Assembly: GCA_018268835.1 (NCBI GenBank)
Contig: JAFDVU010000018.1
Location: 1 to 57,523, forward strand
From: Acidobacteriota bacterium
Lineage (GTDB): Bacteria; Acidobacteriota; Terriglobia; Bryobacterales; Bryobacteraceae
Direction of reading: 5' to 3'
Length of the DNA stretch: 57,523 nucleotides
Shown here: piece by piece, positions 43,423-51,883 of the stretch
Layout of the letters: the number at the start of each line of letters is the position of its first letter
Position numbering within the stretch: position 1 is the stretch's first letter
Translations under genes and position numbers: made by a program
The notes under the pieces: generated by a model
What the model was told of the DNA's origin: nothing
Database searches by the model: none
What the model saw: only the letters and a program-made list of their open reading frames with translations

Positions 43423-43428
43423 ATTGTA
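43423..43428 (-). promoter_or_regulatory. -10-like hexamer before the alkaline phosphatase gene
   Basis: TACAAT on the minus strand, 8 nt before the ATG at 43414; another start-proximal hexamer pointing to a leaderless transcript. Confidence 0.35.
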
Positions 43429-43473
43429 CCGACTCTCCCGCTGTGCCTGTCCCCTCGGGCCTGTCCCGGCATT

Positions 43474-44427
43474 TCAGCCTGCCGTCTTCACCGCATTCTT
43501 CGCCACATACTCGTCCACTTTGGAGACAGCCGGCCCGATGTAGTGATACGGCTCCGCGTACCTCAGCCCGTATCGCTTTCCGGTCTCCGCGTCCCGTTCG
43601 AGCACGAATTGCCGCGTGTACTCGCGGTTCGCCGTGGCATCGTCGTCGCCCAGCAGCGCCAGGCGCAACCCCTGCGCCGCCAGCCGCCGCCGCAGCTCTG
43701 CCCCGCGCTGCCCGCTCGGCCCCTGCGCCACGTTCAACGTGTTCACCGCGATCTTGCGCTCCATGAAATCGCCGATATCCACCACGCGGTTCACATACTG
43801 CGGCCCGCGCGCAAAGTAATATTTCTCGGTTACCGCGTGCGGTGTGAGTCCCGCGTCCATGTGCTCCGGATAGTCCTTGCCCATCCCTGCCATCCAGCAG
43901 GCGGCTTCCACCGCGCTCGCGGTCGCATAGTGGTCCGGATTCTCCTCGTAGTGCCCCCATGGGTCGTAGCAGACCACCGTGTCCACCTTGAGCAGCCGGA
44001 ACAGGAAGATCAGCCGCAGCCGCAGTTCGAGCGGCGACACCGCGTCCAGCATGTGATTGCGATAGTACAGGTCGTACGTCTTCTTCAGCCCCAGCGCCCG
44101 CGCCACCGCCAGGTTGTCGCGCTCGTTGGCCAGCACGCCTTCGCCGACGCTACCCGGCCCGGTGTGGTCGTCGTTCGTCGTGCGGATCAGGTATCCCGTG
44201 CAGCCTTCCTCGATCAACTTCAGCACCAGCCCGCCGGCGAACAGCGGAATATCGTCGGCGTGCGGCTGAATCGCCGCCAGAACCTTCCCGGCGCGCGGCT
44301 TCCCCGCCCGCGTCCGCTCGATCTCAACCTCCGTGCCGGCGAACGGACCGTCCACCGGCGCCGCCCCAGCGGCGGAGACGGCCAACGCGCCCCCCGCCAC
44401 CCGCGCCAGGAACTCGCTGCGCTTCAT
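43474..44427 (-). CDS. PIG-L family deacetylase, secreted
   Basis: 317 residues from the ATG at 44427, which sits 8 nt after GGAGG; an ATG two codons earlier is too close to that site. A signal sequence (MKRSEFLARVAGGALAVSAAGAAP) is followed by the zinc motif PHADD (residues 55-59) in VLAAIQPHADDIPLFAGGLVL and by the YDPWGHYEENPDHYATASAVEAAC segment holding the third zinc histidine. Family enzymes deacetylate N-acetylglucosamine-linked molecules; the substrate is unknown. A copy of its 3' end lies at 42.2 kb. It is divergent from the YVTN propeller gene. Confidence 0.9.
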   Translation of the reverse strand: MKRSEFLARVAGGALAVSAAGAAPVDGPFAGTEVEIERTRAGKPRAGKVLAAIQPHADDIPLFAGGLVLKLIEEGCTGYLIRTTNDDHTGPGSVGEGVLANERDNLAVARALGLKKTYDLYYRNHMLDAVSPLELRLRLIFLFRLLKVDTVVCYDPWGHYEENPDHYATASAVEAACWMAGMGKDYPEHMDAGLTPHAVTEKYYFARGPQYVNRVVDIGDFMERKIAVNTLNVAQGPSGQRGAELRRRLAAQGLRLALLGDDDATANREYTRQFVLERDAETGKRYGLRYAEPYHYIGPAVSKVDEYVAKNAVKTAG

Positions 44428-44562
44428 GGGCATCACCTCCAGAGGTATTGTGCCCGATTGCCTCCGCCGCCGCGACCCTGCCGCGGCGGGACCGCGACCC
44501 CGCCGGGTGCGTCCGCCCAGGCAGCGGTATGATGGTTCCACGCCAACAGAGAGGGATACTCC

Positions 44563-45549
44563 ATGCTGAGACTCGTACTAATCGCTTCTTTCTTCACTTG
44601 CACCGCCGCCGGGGCATCCGGCGGATGGTTGATCGTCGCCAATAAGGGCGACCAGACCGTCGGCATTATCGATCCCGCTTCCGGCAAGGAAGTGGCCACC
44701 GTGCCCGAGGGCGGAATCACCGCCCACGAACTCATCGCTTCGCCCGACGGGCGCCTGGCCTACGCCCCCATCTACGGCAACAGCGGCGTCGGCAAGCCCG
44801 GCACCGACGGCTCCAAACTCGTCGTCATCGACCTGGCCGCGCGCAAAGTTACCGGCGAACTCGATTTCAGCCACGGCGTGCGCCCCCACTGCCCCCTGTT
44901 CGGACCGAAGGACGGTCTGCTCTACGTCACCACCGAACTCGATCAGACCATCTCCGTCATCGATCCGAAAACGCTGAAGATCGTCGGCACCATCCCCACC
45001 GGCCAGAAGGAATCGCATATGCTCGTGCTCTCCCACGACGGCCGCCGCGGCTACACTGCCAACGTCGGCCCCGGCACCGTCTCCGTGCTCGACCTCGACG
45101 CGCGCAAGACCCTCGCGGTCATCCCCATTTCGCGCGAGACGCAGCGCATCTCCATCTCGCCCGACGACAGCATGGTCTTCACCTCCGATCAGACCGCCCC
45201 CGATCTCGTGGTGATCGATACCGCCACCAACAAAGTGAAAACGCGCGTACCGCTGCCCGCCCCCGGCTACGGCACCGCCGCCACGAAGGACGGCCGCTGG
45301 CTCCTCGTCGCCGTCCCCAGGGCTAATAAGGTCGCGGTCGTCGATCTGCGCGCCATGAAAGTCGCCGCCACGGTGGACGTGCCCAAAGCGCCGCAGGAGG
45401 TCCTCATCCGCCCCGACCAGAAGGTGGCCTACGTCTCCTGCGATTCCAGCCGTCAGGTCGCCCCCATCACTATCGGCGACTGGAAAGCCGGGCAGTTGAT
45501 CGAAGCCGGCAAAGGTGTCGACGGCCTCGCCTGGGCCGCCGCGCGCTAA
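44563..45549 (+). CDS. Secreted YVTN-repeat beta-propeller protein
   Basis: 328 residues with a signal peptide (MLRLVLIASFFTCTAAGA). Seven YVTN/lactonase-like repeats follow, e.g. WLIVANKGDQTVGIIDPASGKEVATVPEGG, LYVTTELDQTISVIDPKTLKIVGTIPTG, GYTANVGPGTVSVLDLDARKTLAVIPI and VAVVDLRAMKVAATVDVPKAPQEVLI. A GAGAGGG site precedes the ATG. Such propellers bind ligands or act in surface adhesion; the catalytic residues of lactonases are not evident. It ends before a hairpin and the parS-like site. Confidence 0.85.
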   Translation: MLRLVLIASFFTCTAAGASGGWLIVANKGDQTVGIIDPASGKEVATVPEGGITAHELIASPDGRLAYAPIYGNSGVGKPGTDGSKLVVIDLAARKVTGELDFSHGVRPHCPLFGPKDGLLYVTTELDQTISVIDPKTLKIVGTIPTGQKESHMLVLSHDGRRGYTANVGPGTVSVLDLDARKTLAVIPISRETQRISISPDDSMVFTSDQTAPDLVVIDTATNKVKTRVPLPAPGYGTAATKDGRWLLVAVPRANKVAVVDLRAMKVAATVDVPKAPQEVLIRPDQKVAYVSCDSSRQVAPITIGDWKAGQLIEAGKGVDGLAWAAAR

Positions 45550-45560
45550 GCGTCCACCCG

Positions 45561-45584
45561 CGTGCCACCGCGCCACGTGGCACG
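45561..45584 (+). terminator. Hairpin after the YVTN gene
   Basis: CGTGCCAC / GTGGCACG forms an 8-bp stem with an 8-nt loop, 11 nt after the stop. There is no T-run behind it, so termination by this hairpin is uncertain. Confidence 0.35.
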
Positions 45585-45657
45585 CCCTTCGCGTGGAGGC
45601 GCTCGTTCAAATTTCCGCTAAAGCCCCTTGGCTGTGCGACATAGAAAAATAGACCTC

Positions 45658-45673
45658 TGTTTCACGTGAAACA
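45658..45673. other. parS-like centromere site (ParB binding)
   Basis: TGTTTCACGTGAAACA, a perfect 16-bp palindrome (18 bp with the flanking C/G), is an exact match to the bacterial chromosomal parS consensus TGTTNCACGTGAAACA. It lies between the convergent YVTN and malQ genes. parS sites cluster near the replication origin in most bacteria and load ParB for segregation. No parA/parB gene is in the window. Confidence 0.9.
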
Positions 45674-45702
45674 GGGCCCGATTCCACCCGCTTCAGGTGA
45701 AC

Positions 45703-47190
45703 TCAGCGGTCGTACATCCGCGTGATCGCGTGCAGGCGGCGCGTGATCGGCGGGGTGAGCGCGTCATCGCGGAAGCGCCAGCGCCAGTTGCCGGTGAGCG
45801 TTCCCGGTCGATTCATGCGCGCTTCGCTGCCCAGCCCGAGCACGTCCTGTAGCGGGATCAGCACCGTATCCGCCACCGACGCTTCCAGCGTGCGGATGAA
45901 CTCCCAGTGGATCTCGCGCCCCTCCGTGTTCAGGTAGCGGCGCGCGAACTTGCGCTCCCGCAGGATCGATTCCGGCGTGCGCGTGCTCCCGCCTGGCCCG
46001 TCGCCGGTCCACCAGCCCACCGTGGTATCGCAATCGAGCGTGCCGGTGTACGCCACCTGGTTGCGCGAAAAGTTGTGCGGGCGGAACGCCGGCCCCTGCG
46101 GATCGTCGCCGAAGGCGAATTGCAGGATGCTCATGCCGGGCAGGTCGAACCGGTCGCGGATGGCCTCTACCTCCGGCGTGATCGCCCCCAGGTTTTCAGC
46201 GACGAAGGGCAGTTCGCCGAGCGCTTGCCGCACGGCTTCGAACAGCGCCGCACCCGGACCCTGCGCCCAGCGTCCGCGCTCGGCGGTAGGCTCGCTCGCG
46301 GGCACTTCCCAGCCGGCTTCGAAGCCGCGGAAGTGATCCAGCCGGACCAGGTCGAATTGACCCGGCACGGCGCGGAAGCGGTCCAGCCACCAGCGGTATC
46401 CGTCCGCCGCCATCGCGTCCCAGCGGTAGATCGGGTTGCCCCAGCGCTGCCCGGTGGCGCTGAAATAATCCGGCGGCACTCCGGCGACCACGGTCGGGTT
46501 GCCGTTCTCGTCGAGATGGAATCCGCCCGGGTTGGCCCACACGTCGGCGCTGTCGTGCGCGACGTAGAAGGGCAGGTCGCCCATAATCCGGATCCTGCGC
46601 GCGCGGCAGTAATCGCGCAGCGCGCCCCACTGCCGGAAGAACAGAAACTGGTAGTAGCGGTGCGCCGCGATGACTTCGGCGAGCCGCTCGCGCCACGCCG
46701 CCAGGGCTTCGGGATCGCGCGTGCGCGCCCCCGCCTCCCAGCGGGTCCAGGCGGTGTCGCCGTGATGCTGCTTCAGCGCCATGAAGAGCGCGAAATCCTC
46801 GAGCCAGTCCGCGTTGGCTTCACGGAAGGCGGTGTACGCGGGATCCTCGGGTCCGGCGAAGAAGCGGCGCGCGGCTTCGGCGAGCACTCCCATCTTCCAC
46901 GGAATGACGCGCTCGAACTCCACGCTGTCACGCGGCAGATCGGGCTGCGCCGCCACGTCGAGCGGTTCGAGCGCGATCAGTAGCGGGCTGCCCGCGCGCG
47001 CGGAGAAGCACTGGTAGGGCGAATCGCCGTAGCCGGTGGGGCCGAGCGGGAGCACCTGCCAGAGCGTCTGCCCGGCATCGCCCAGAAAGTCCGCGAAACG
47101 GTACGCGGCGGAGCCGAGATCGCCGATGCCGTAGGGGCCGGGCAGCGACGTCGGATGCAGAAGGATGCCACTGGAGCGAGGGAATCGCAT
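45703..47190 (-). CDS. malQ: 4-alpha-glucanotransferase
   Basis: 495 residues from the ATG at 47190, preceded by GGAG at a suitable distance; the open frame runs far upstream but there overlaps the glycosyltransferase gene out of frame. GH77 marks: RSSGILLHPTSLPGPYGIGDLG, LWQVLPLGPTGYGDSPYQCFSA, IRIMGDLPFYVAHDSADVWANP, FDLVRLDHFRGFEAGW (catalytic Asp) and LPFVAENLGAITPEV (catalytic Glu). It transfers glucan chains between malto-oligosaccharides in glycogen/maltodextrin metabolism. It is the last gene of the leftward operon, 11 nt after the fusion gene. Confidence 0.96.
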   Translation of the reverse strand: MRFPRSSGILLHPTSLPGPYGIGDLGSAAYRFADFLGDAGQTLWQVLPLGPTGYGDSPYQCFSARAGSPLLIALEPLDVAAQPDLPRDSVEFERVIPWKMGVLAEAARRFFAGPEDPAYTAFREANADWLEDFALFMALKQHHGDTAWTRWEAGARTRDPEALAAWRERLAEVIAAHRYYQFLFFRQWGALRDYCRARRIRIMGDLPFYVAHDSADVWANPGGFHLDENGNPTVVAGVPPDYFSATGQRWGNPIYRWDAMAADGYRWWLDRFRAVPGQFDLVRLDHFRGFEAGWEVPASEPTAERGRWAQGPGAALFEAVRQALGELPFVAENLGAITPEVEAIRDRFDLPGMSILQFAFGDDPQGPAFRPHNFSRNQVAYTGTLDCDTTVGWWTGDGPGGSTRTPESILRERKFARRYLNTEGREIHWEFIRTLEASVADTVLIPLQDVLGLGSEARMNRPGTLTGNWRWRFRDDALTPPITRRLHAITRMYDR

Positions 47191-47201
47191 CGCGCAAACT
47201 C

Positions 47202-50018
47202 CTAGTGTATTGCGCCGCGCAGAATTTCGCGCTGCTTTTCTCCGATGGCGCGCCAATCGAAATTGCGGCGGGCGTGCAGCAGCGCGGCTTCGGCGATCTG
47301 CTCGCGGCGTTCGGGGTCGGCGATGAGCGTCGCGATGCCGGCGGCGAAGGCTTCGGGTGTATCCGCCTCCCACACGCTGTGCCCGTGCAGCAGGCCGAGC
47401 CCGGCGCATCCCGAAGGCGTGGAGACCACGGCGCGGCGCATCGCCATGGCTTCGAGCACCTTCACGTTGGTTCCGGCGGAGACGGTGGTGGGCACCAGCA
47501 CGAGGTTGGCTTCCACGTAGAGCGGGCGGACGTCGGCGACGAAGCCGTGGAGCCGGATGCGCGCGTCCGGCGCCGGCTCCGGCGAATCGGTGAACGCGCG
47601 CCAATAGGTGAGCCAGTCCGGTCCGCACACCACGGTGACCGTCATCTCCGGGAACTTGTCGCGCAATAGCGGCCAGACGCGTTCGGCGAAGTAGCGGTAG
47701 GCGGCGATGTTGGGAAAGTGGCGGAAACTGCCGATGAAGAGCAGGCGCTGGCCGGGTGTTTCGGGTTCGGGGCGGAAGCGGTCGAGGTCCACTCCGTTTT
47801 CGAGCACGGTGCCGGCGCCGAGCATCTCCGCGTCCTTGGGGCTCATCACGACGACGCGCGGGAAGCGGCGCACCGCGGCGGTTTCGAAGCGGTGCCAGCG
47901 GCGCGCGTTCAGCGCGGAGGCGAGCGTGCGCGCGCGGCGCGCGATCTGCCGGAAGAGATCGAAGGTGACGTCGTGCTCCACCAGAATGTCGCCCGGGTAT
48001 TCGGCGAGCTGCGTGTATTCGACTTGCAGGGCTTCGTAGCCGAACGCGCGCTTCTCTTCGGCGAGCGCCCGGCGCATCGCCGGGGAGCGGTATTCGTGGA
48101 CTTCGGGCGGCAGCAGCGTGCTCCAGCGCGGTTCGCGGTAGCGCGGCTTTTCGACCAGGACGATGCGCGCGCAGAATTCCGGCAGGTCGCCCAGCGCCGG
48201 GTGCGGATCGCCTTCGCGGAAAGCGAACAGTTCCACGTCGAACTCGCGGGCGATCTCGCGCAGCAGGTGGTAGATGCGGACCGCGCCTCCGTGCGAGAGC
48301 GGGTAAGGCAGATACGGCGAGAGCACGGCGACGCGGCGCCGGGCGGAATCGCAGCGGCGGCCTTCGATCGCGATGTGGCCTTCGGGCACGACGGAGCGGT
48401 CGCGCCGCGGAAAGGGCCACCAGCGCGGCCGCAGGTAAATGCGGTCCAGCGGGACGCCGCGTGCGAAGAGCAGCGAGGGCAGGCCGGGGCGCAGGTGGTG
48501 GCGTTCGAGCCGCGAGTTGTAGGCCAGGATCTTGTGCGGCGCCAGGCGATACGCGGCGCGGCGGAGTTGCTTGTGGGTCGTACCCAGCATCACGGGGACG
48601 AGCCCGATGCGGTACGGCGCGATCTCGCGGCGGATTTGCGGCCAGTTCTCTTCGGTGGCGACGAAGTGCTTGTGCTCGGGCACCAGCGCGCGGACCTCTT
48701 CGACCATGCGGCGGCAGAGGTCTTCGGGGCCGGTGCGGAAGGTGACCACGGCGATCTCGGGACCCTTGCCGAGCAGGCGCCAGAGAAAGTGGCGTCGGCC
48801 TCCGGCCGGCGACTCAACCTGTGTGGAGCGAATGTCGGACGGGAGGCCGGCACTACCGAGGCGTAGGAGGGCGGCGGAGAGGAGCGGCATCACCGCGGCC
48901 AACAGCGTGATTGGAAGGTAGCCGTAGTGGTCGCGGACCCAGCCGATGGGGCCGGAGATGACGGCCTGCACGCCTCCATAACTGGCCACCAGAATGGAGA
49001 TGGCGAAGGCGGCGCGCGCGGCGTCGAAGGTGTCCAGCGGCAGCGCGTAGAGGTTCACGCTGAGGCCGGCGATGGCGCCCATGCTCAGCGAGATTCCGGC
49101 GGCGGCCCACAACGGTGAAGGCGCCAGCGGCAGCGCGAGGCCGGCGAGCGCGACCAGCGCGGCGACGGCGCAGACGCGGTAGCGCGCCAGCGGCGGGGCG
49201 ACTCCCCGGCGCACCAGCCGCATCGAAGCCCAGCCGCAGACGAAGCCGCCGAGCATGGCGAACACCGGCGGGATCCACGCGAACGTGTTCGCCGCGGCGG
49301 TGCTCAGTCCGAAGACCGTGACCAGGTACTTTGTGGTCCAGTTCGACCAGATGGAATAGGGGATGCCGTTCAGGCAATTGGCGCCGGCGAAGATCCACAG
49401 GCGGCGGTCGCGGAAGGGCGCGGCGGCCAGCGAGCGCGGCACGTCCGGCGCGTTGCGTCCGGTGAAGAGCCACAAGGGCACCCAGAGCAGGCCGAGCGTG
49501 CCGGTGATGATGAAGCGGGTGCGCCAGGTGCCCGGCAGCGCAAGCCCGGTCGCCAGCAGGGGCGCGAACATCCAGCCGACCGTGACCGCGGCCTGATTCA
49601 TGGCGTGACCGACGGCGCGTTCCCCGGCCTTCGTATAAATCACGATGGCCTTGCCGACCGCGGGGATGCCGGCGGCCTCGGCTACTCCGAGCAGCGCACG
49701 GCATACGATGAGGCTGGCCAGTCCGCTGGTGAGTCCGGTGGCGATGCCCGCGCAGGACCACACGGCGACCGCGATGGCAATGGCGCGGTTGAGGCCGATG
49801 CGGTCGATCCACAGTCCGGCGAAAGGCGCCATCAGGGCATAGGGGATGGAGAACGCGGTGAGCAGCAGGCCGTACTGCGCGTCGTTGAGCGAGAACTCGG
49901 ACTGAATGGTGGGGGCGAGCGCGGCCAGGATCTGCCGGTCGAGGTAGCTGATGGTGGTGGAGAGGACGAAGACCGCGAGGATGAACCAGCGGTATCGCGA
50001 GACGGGGATGCCGCTCAC
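47202..50018 (-). CDS. MFS transporter - glycosyltransferase fusion
   Basis: 938 residues in one open frame starting at GTG (overlapping the TPR gene stop, GTGA). Residues about 1-390 are a complete 12-helix major facilitator of the anion:cation symporter type (YLDRQILAALAPTIQSEFSLNDAQYGLLLTAF; ISGPIGWVRDHYGYLPITLL). From about residue 410 begins a group-1-like glycosyltransferase (VAVLSPYLPYPLSHGGAVRIYHLL; VVVMSPKDAEMLG; RLLFIGSFRHFPN; EANLVLVPTTVSAGTNVKVLEAMAMRRAVVSTPSGCAGLGL). Between them, 48792-48856 encodes a junction made of repeat-like DNA. Probably once two genes; whether the fused product is made and cut is unknown. Confidence 0.8.
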   Translation of the reverse strand: MSGIPVSRYRWFILAVFVLSTTISYLDRQILAALAPTIQSEFSLNDAQYGLLLTAFSIPYALMAPFAGLWIDRIGLNRAIAIAVAVWSCAGIATGLTSGLASLIVCRALLGVAEAAGIPAVGKAIVIYTKAGERAVGHAMNQAAVTVGWMFAPLLATGLALPGTWRTRFIITGTLGLLWVPLWLFTGRNAPDVPRSLAAAPFRDRRLWIFAGANCLNGIPYSIWSNWTTKYLVTVFGLSTAAANTFAWIPPVFAMLGGFVCGWASMRLVRRGVAPPLARYRVCAVAALVALAGLALPLAPSPLWAAAGISLSMGAIAGLSVNLYALPLDTFDAARAAFAISILVASYGGVQAVISGPIGWVRDHYGYLPITLLAAVMPLLSAALLRLGSAGLPSDIRSTQVESPAGGRRHFLWRLLGKGPEIAVVTFRTGPEDLCRRMVEEVRALVPEHKHFVATEENWPQIRREIAPYRIGLVPVMLGTTHKQLRRAAYRLAPHKILAYNSRLERHHLRPGLPSLLFARGVPLDRIYLRPRWWPFPRRDRSVVPEGHIAIEGRRCDSARRRVAVLSPYLPYPLSHGGAVRIYHLLREIAREFDVELFAFREGDPHPALGDLPEFCARIVLVEKPRYREPRWSTLLPPEVHEYRSPAMRRALAEEKRAFGYEALQVEYTQLAEYPGDILVEHDVTFDLFRQIARRARTLASALNARRWHRFETAAVRRFPRVVVMSPKDAEMLGAGTVLENGVDLDRFRPEPETPGQRLLFIGSFRHFPNIAAYRYFAERVWPLLRDKFPEMTVTVVCGPDWLTYWRAFTDSPEPAPDARIRLHGFVADVRPLYVEANLVLVPTTVSAGTNVKVLEAMAMRRAVVSTPSGCAGLGLLHGHSVWEADTPEAFAAGIATLIADPERREQIAEAALLHARRNFDWRAIGEKQREILRGAIH
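48792..48856. repeat. Palindromic repeat pair at the fusion junction
   Basis: Read on the minus strand: GGTAGTGCCGGCCTCCC..., a spacer with CGCTCCACACAGG, then GCCGGCCGGAGGCCGACGC. The second arm reads as GCGTCGGCCTCCGGCCGGC on the plus strand, the same head as the intergenic family. Here the TAG is out of frame (GGT AGT), so translation passes through and joins the two coding regions. Confidence 0.6.
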
Positions 50019-51679
50019 TGGAACTCGATGGTGGCGACCTCGCCCGCGGTGGCCAGTCTGGGATTCACTTTCGGATTGTAACCCACGGTCACGCGGCGGG
50101 CGTTCTGCGCCCCGCAGGAAAGAGCGACTTCACCGGAGCCGGAGTAGGCGACCTTCGCGGGATCGGCCACCAGCAGGCGGATGAGTTTCCTGGGCGCGAT
50201 CTCGATGACGAGCCGCGCCTGCTTGCCGAGGCAGTCCACCTGCCGCAGCATGCCGGTGACGGTGGCGGCGGGTTGCGGACCGTCCCACCAGGGCACGACC
50301 TGCGAAGCCGGCTTGGCCGGCTGTTCGCTGTACTTGGACTCGGCCTGGTGCAGTTCGGCGCGGGCTTCGGTTTTGAGGCGTTCGATTTCGCGGGCCTTTT
50401 CTTCGGCTTCGCGGCGGCGCTCTTCGGCCTCGTAATCCAGGCGCTGCTGTTCCACGGCGAGGCGCGCGGCGCGCATTTCGGCGCGCACTTTGGGATCGGT
50501 GGCGGCCTGTTCGCCGGCGGTCCACGCCTTGGCGGCTTCGGAGTAATTGTGCTCGGCGAGGTTGGCTTCGGCCAGCGCCTTCCACCAGGCCGGGTTGCGC
50601 GGATTGCGTTCGGTGGCAGCCTTCCAGTGGGCGATGCGCATGCGCGGATCGGTGTCGCGGGCGGCCATGAGGGCGAGCGGTTCGTCGAGTTTGGGATTGA
50701 TGCCGGCGGCTTTGCGCAGCGCGTCCATGGCCTTGGTGTCATCGGGTTCGAGTTTGGCGTACTCGATGTAGCAGCGCGCGCTGGAACTGCCGGCGGCGAT
50801 GGCGTCGGCGAAATCCTGGCGGGCTTCCTGCTTTGCACCGGCGCGCAGGGCGAGCAGGCCGAGTCCCTCATCGGCTTCGGGGACCTTTTCGTGATCGGTA
50901 AGCAGCTTGTGGTACTCGTCGAGCGAGGCGGGCAAGGCAAGCAGGTCGGCGCGGGCGAGGCGGGCGTCGGTATCGGAGACCTGGCGTTCGGTGAAGTCGC
51001 GTTCGGCGAGCGCGGCGCTGGGGAGTTGGGTGGTCGGGAAGTTGCCGGCGGCGAGGTGGCGCTGCGCGGCGGCTTCGATCTCGGCGGCGGGCACTCCGAA
51101 AGCGTTGCGATACGCGGGGTCGCCGGCGATGCCGTGGCGCAGGTTGTACAGCAGCACGCGCAGCCTGCCGGCGTATTCCGGCGAGGTCATGAGCAGGTGG
51201 ATGCGGGCCCAATCGAGATCGGGTTTCGCGGGCGGGACACCGGCGGTGATGCGGATGCCTTTCACTTCGAAGGTGGAGAAAAATTCGGTGAGGCCGTGTT
51301 CGAAGTTGGGCGGCATCTGGGCGGTATTGGCGTGTAGGAAGAGGCGCACCAGGCCGCGGTAGACGTCCGGGGAGATGGCGGACTTCTCGCCGAGGACGAG
51401 CGAGTAGCGGTCGCGGCCTTGGCTGAGCGGGGGGACGCCGGCCCAGGGTTGCGGGTTCTTGAAGACAAAGACGCGAATGGGAATCGGGGTTTCGAGATCG
51501 GTCTCACCGAGGACCTGGCCGAGCGCGTTGCGGAACTGTTCCAGGCGCATCATAGTGCCGCGCGCGGGTTGAGAGCCGGCGTTTGAGAAGACTTCGAAGG
51601 GGCCGCGGGCGAACTTGATCCAGGAATCGGCGCGCAGGACGAGCGGGGTGAGTGCCAGAAGTAGGAGAGCCCGCCGCAT
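50015..51679 (-). CDS. Secreted TPR-containing protein with coiled coil
   Basis: 554 residues with a signal peptide (MRRALLLLALTPLVLRAD). The first ~210 residues resemble the DUF1570-like peptidase-type leader seen in TPR proteins (WIKFARGPFEVFSNAG, VFVFKNPQPWAG), without a clear zinc motif (HGLTEFFS stands where HExxH would be). TPR-like helices run about 245-410 (GLGLLALRAGAKQEARQDFADAIAAG; PAWWKALAEANLAEHNYSEAAKAWTAG). A charged coiled coil follows (about 420-465), and a C-terminal beta domain (VTGMLRQVDCLGKQARLVIEI). Its stop overlaps the MFS-glycosyltransferase start. Role unknown. Confidence 0.8.
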   Translation of the reverse strand: MRRALLLLALTPLVLRADSWIKFARGPFEVFSNAGSQPARGTMMRLEQFRNALGQVLGETDLETPIPIRVFVFKNPQPWAGVPPLSQGRDRYSLVLGEKSAISPDVYRGLVRLFLHANTAQMPPNFEHGLTEFFSTFEVKGIRITAGVPPAKPDLDWARIHLLMTSPEYAGRLRVLLYNLRHGIAGDPAYRNAFGVPAAEIEAAAQRHLAAGNFPTTQLPSAALAERDFTERQVSDTDARLARADLLALPASLDEYHKLLTDHEKVPEADEGLGLLALRAGAKQEARQDFADAIAAGSSSARCYIEYAKLEPDDTKAMDALRKAAGINPKLDEPLALMAARDTDPRMRIAHWKAATERNPRNPAWWKALAEANLAEHNYSEAAKAWTAGEQAATDPKVRAEMRAARLAVEQQRLDYEAEERRREAEEKAREIERLKTEARAELHQAESKYSEQPAKPASQVVPWWDGPQPAATVTGMLRQVDCLGKQARLVIEIAPRKLIRLLVADPAKVAYSGSGEVALSCGAQNARRVTVGYNPKVNPRLATAGEVATIEFQ

Positions 51680-51883
51680 GCGCTTATTATCTCGCGGCGG
51701 CGCCGGCGTGGCCGGGCGGCACAGACGACAACTGGCGGGTGCTGCGAAACCGTATTGGGAGGAGACCGGGATAACGATAGATGACAGTACTACAGGTTCT
51801 TGACCGGCTTGCGGGTGCCCGTTATCCTGACAGCACGTTCATGCAGGCCGCGCACTCGGCCTGCACGATCACCAGGAGACAAC

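Noticed and set aside
43415..43960. Long upstream extension of the alkaline phosphatase
   Set aside because: It overlaps the PIG-L gene in another frame and would hide the signal peptide beginning at 43414.
47191..48420. 410-residue N-terminal extension of malQ
   Set aside because: The extension is out of frame with, and antisense-free over, the real glycosyltransferase coding sequence; it is arginine-rich without family features, and a good ribosome site precedes the internal ATG at 47190.
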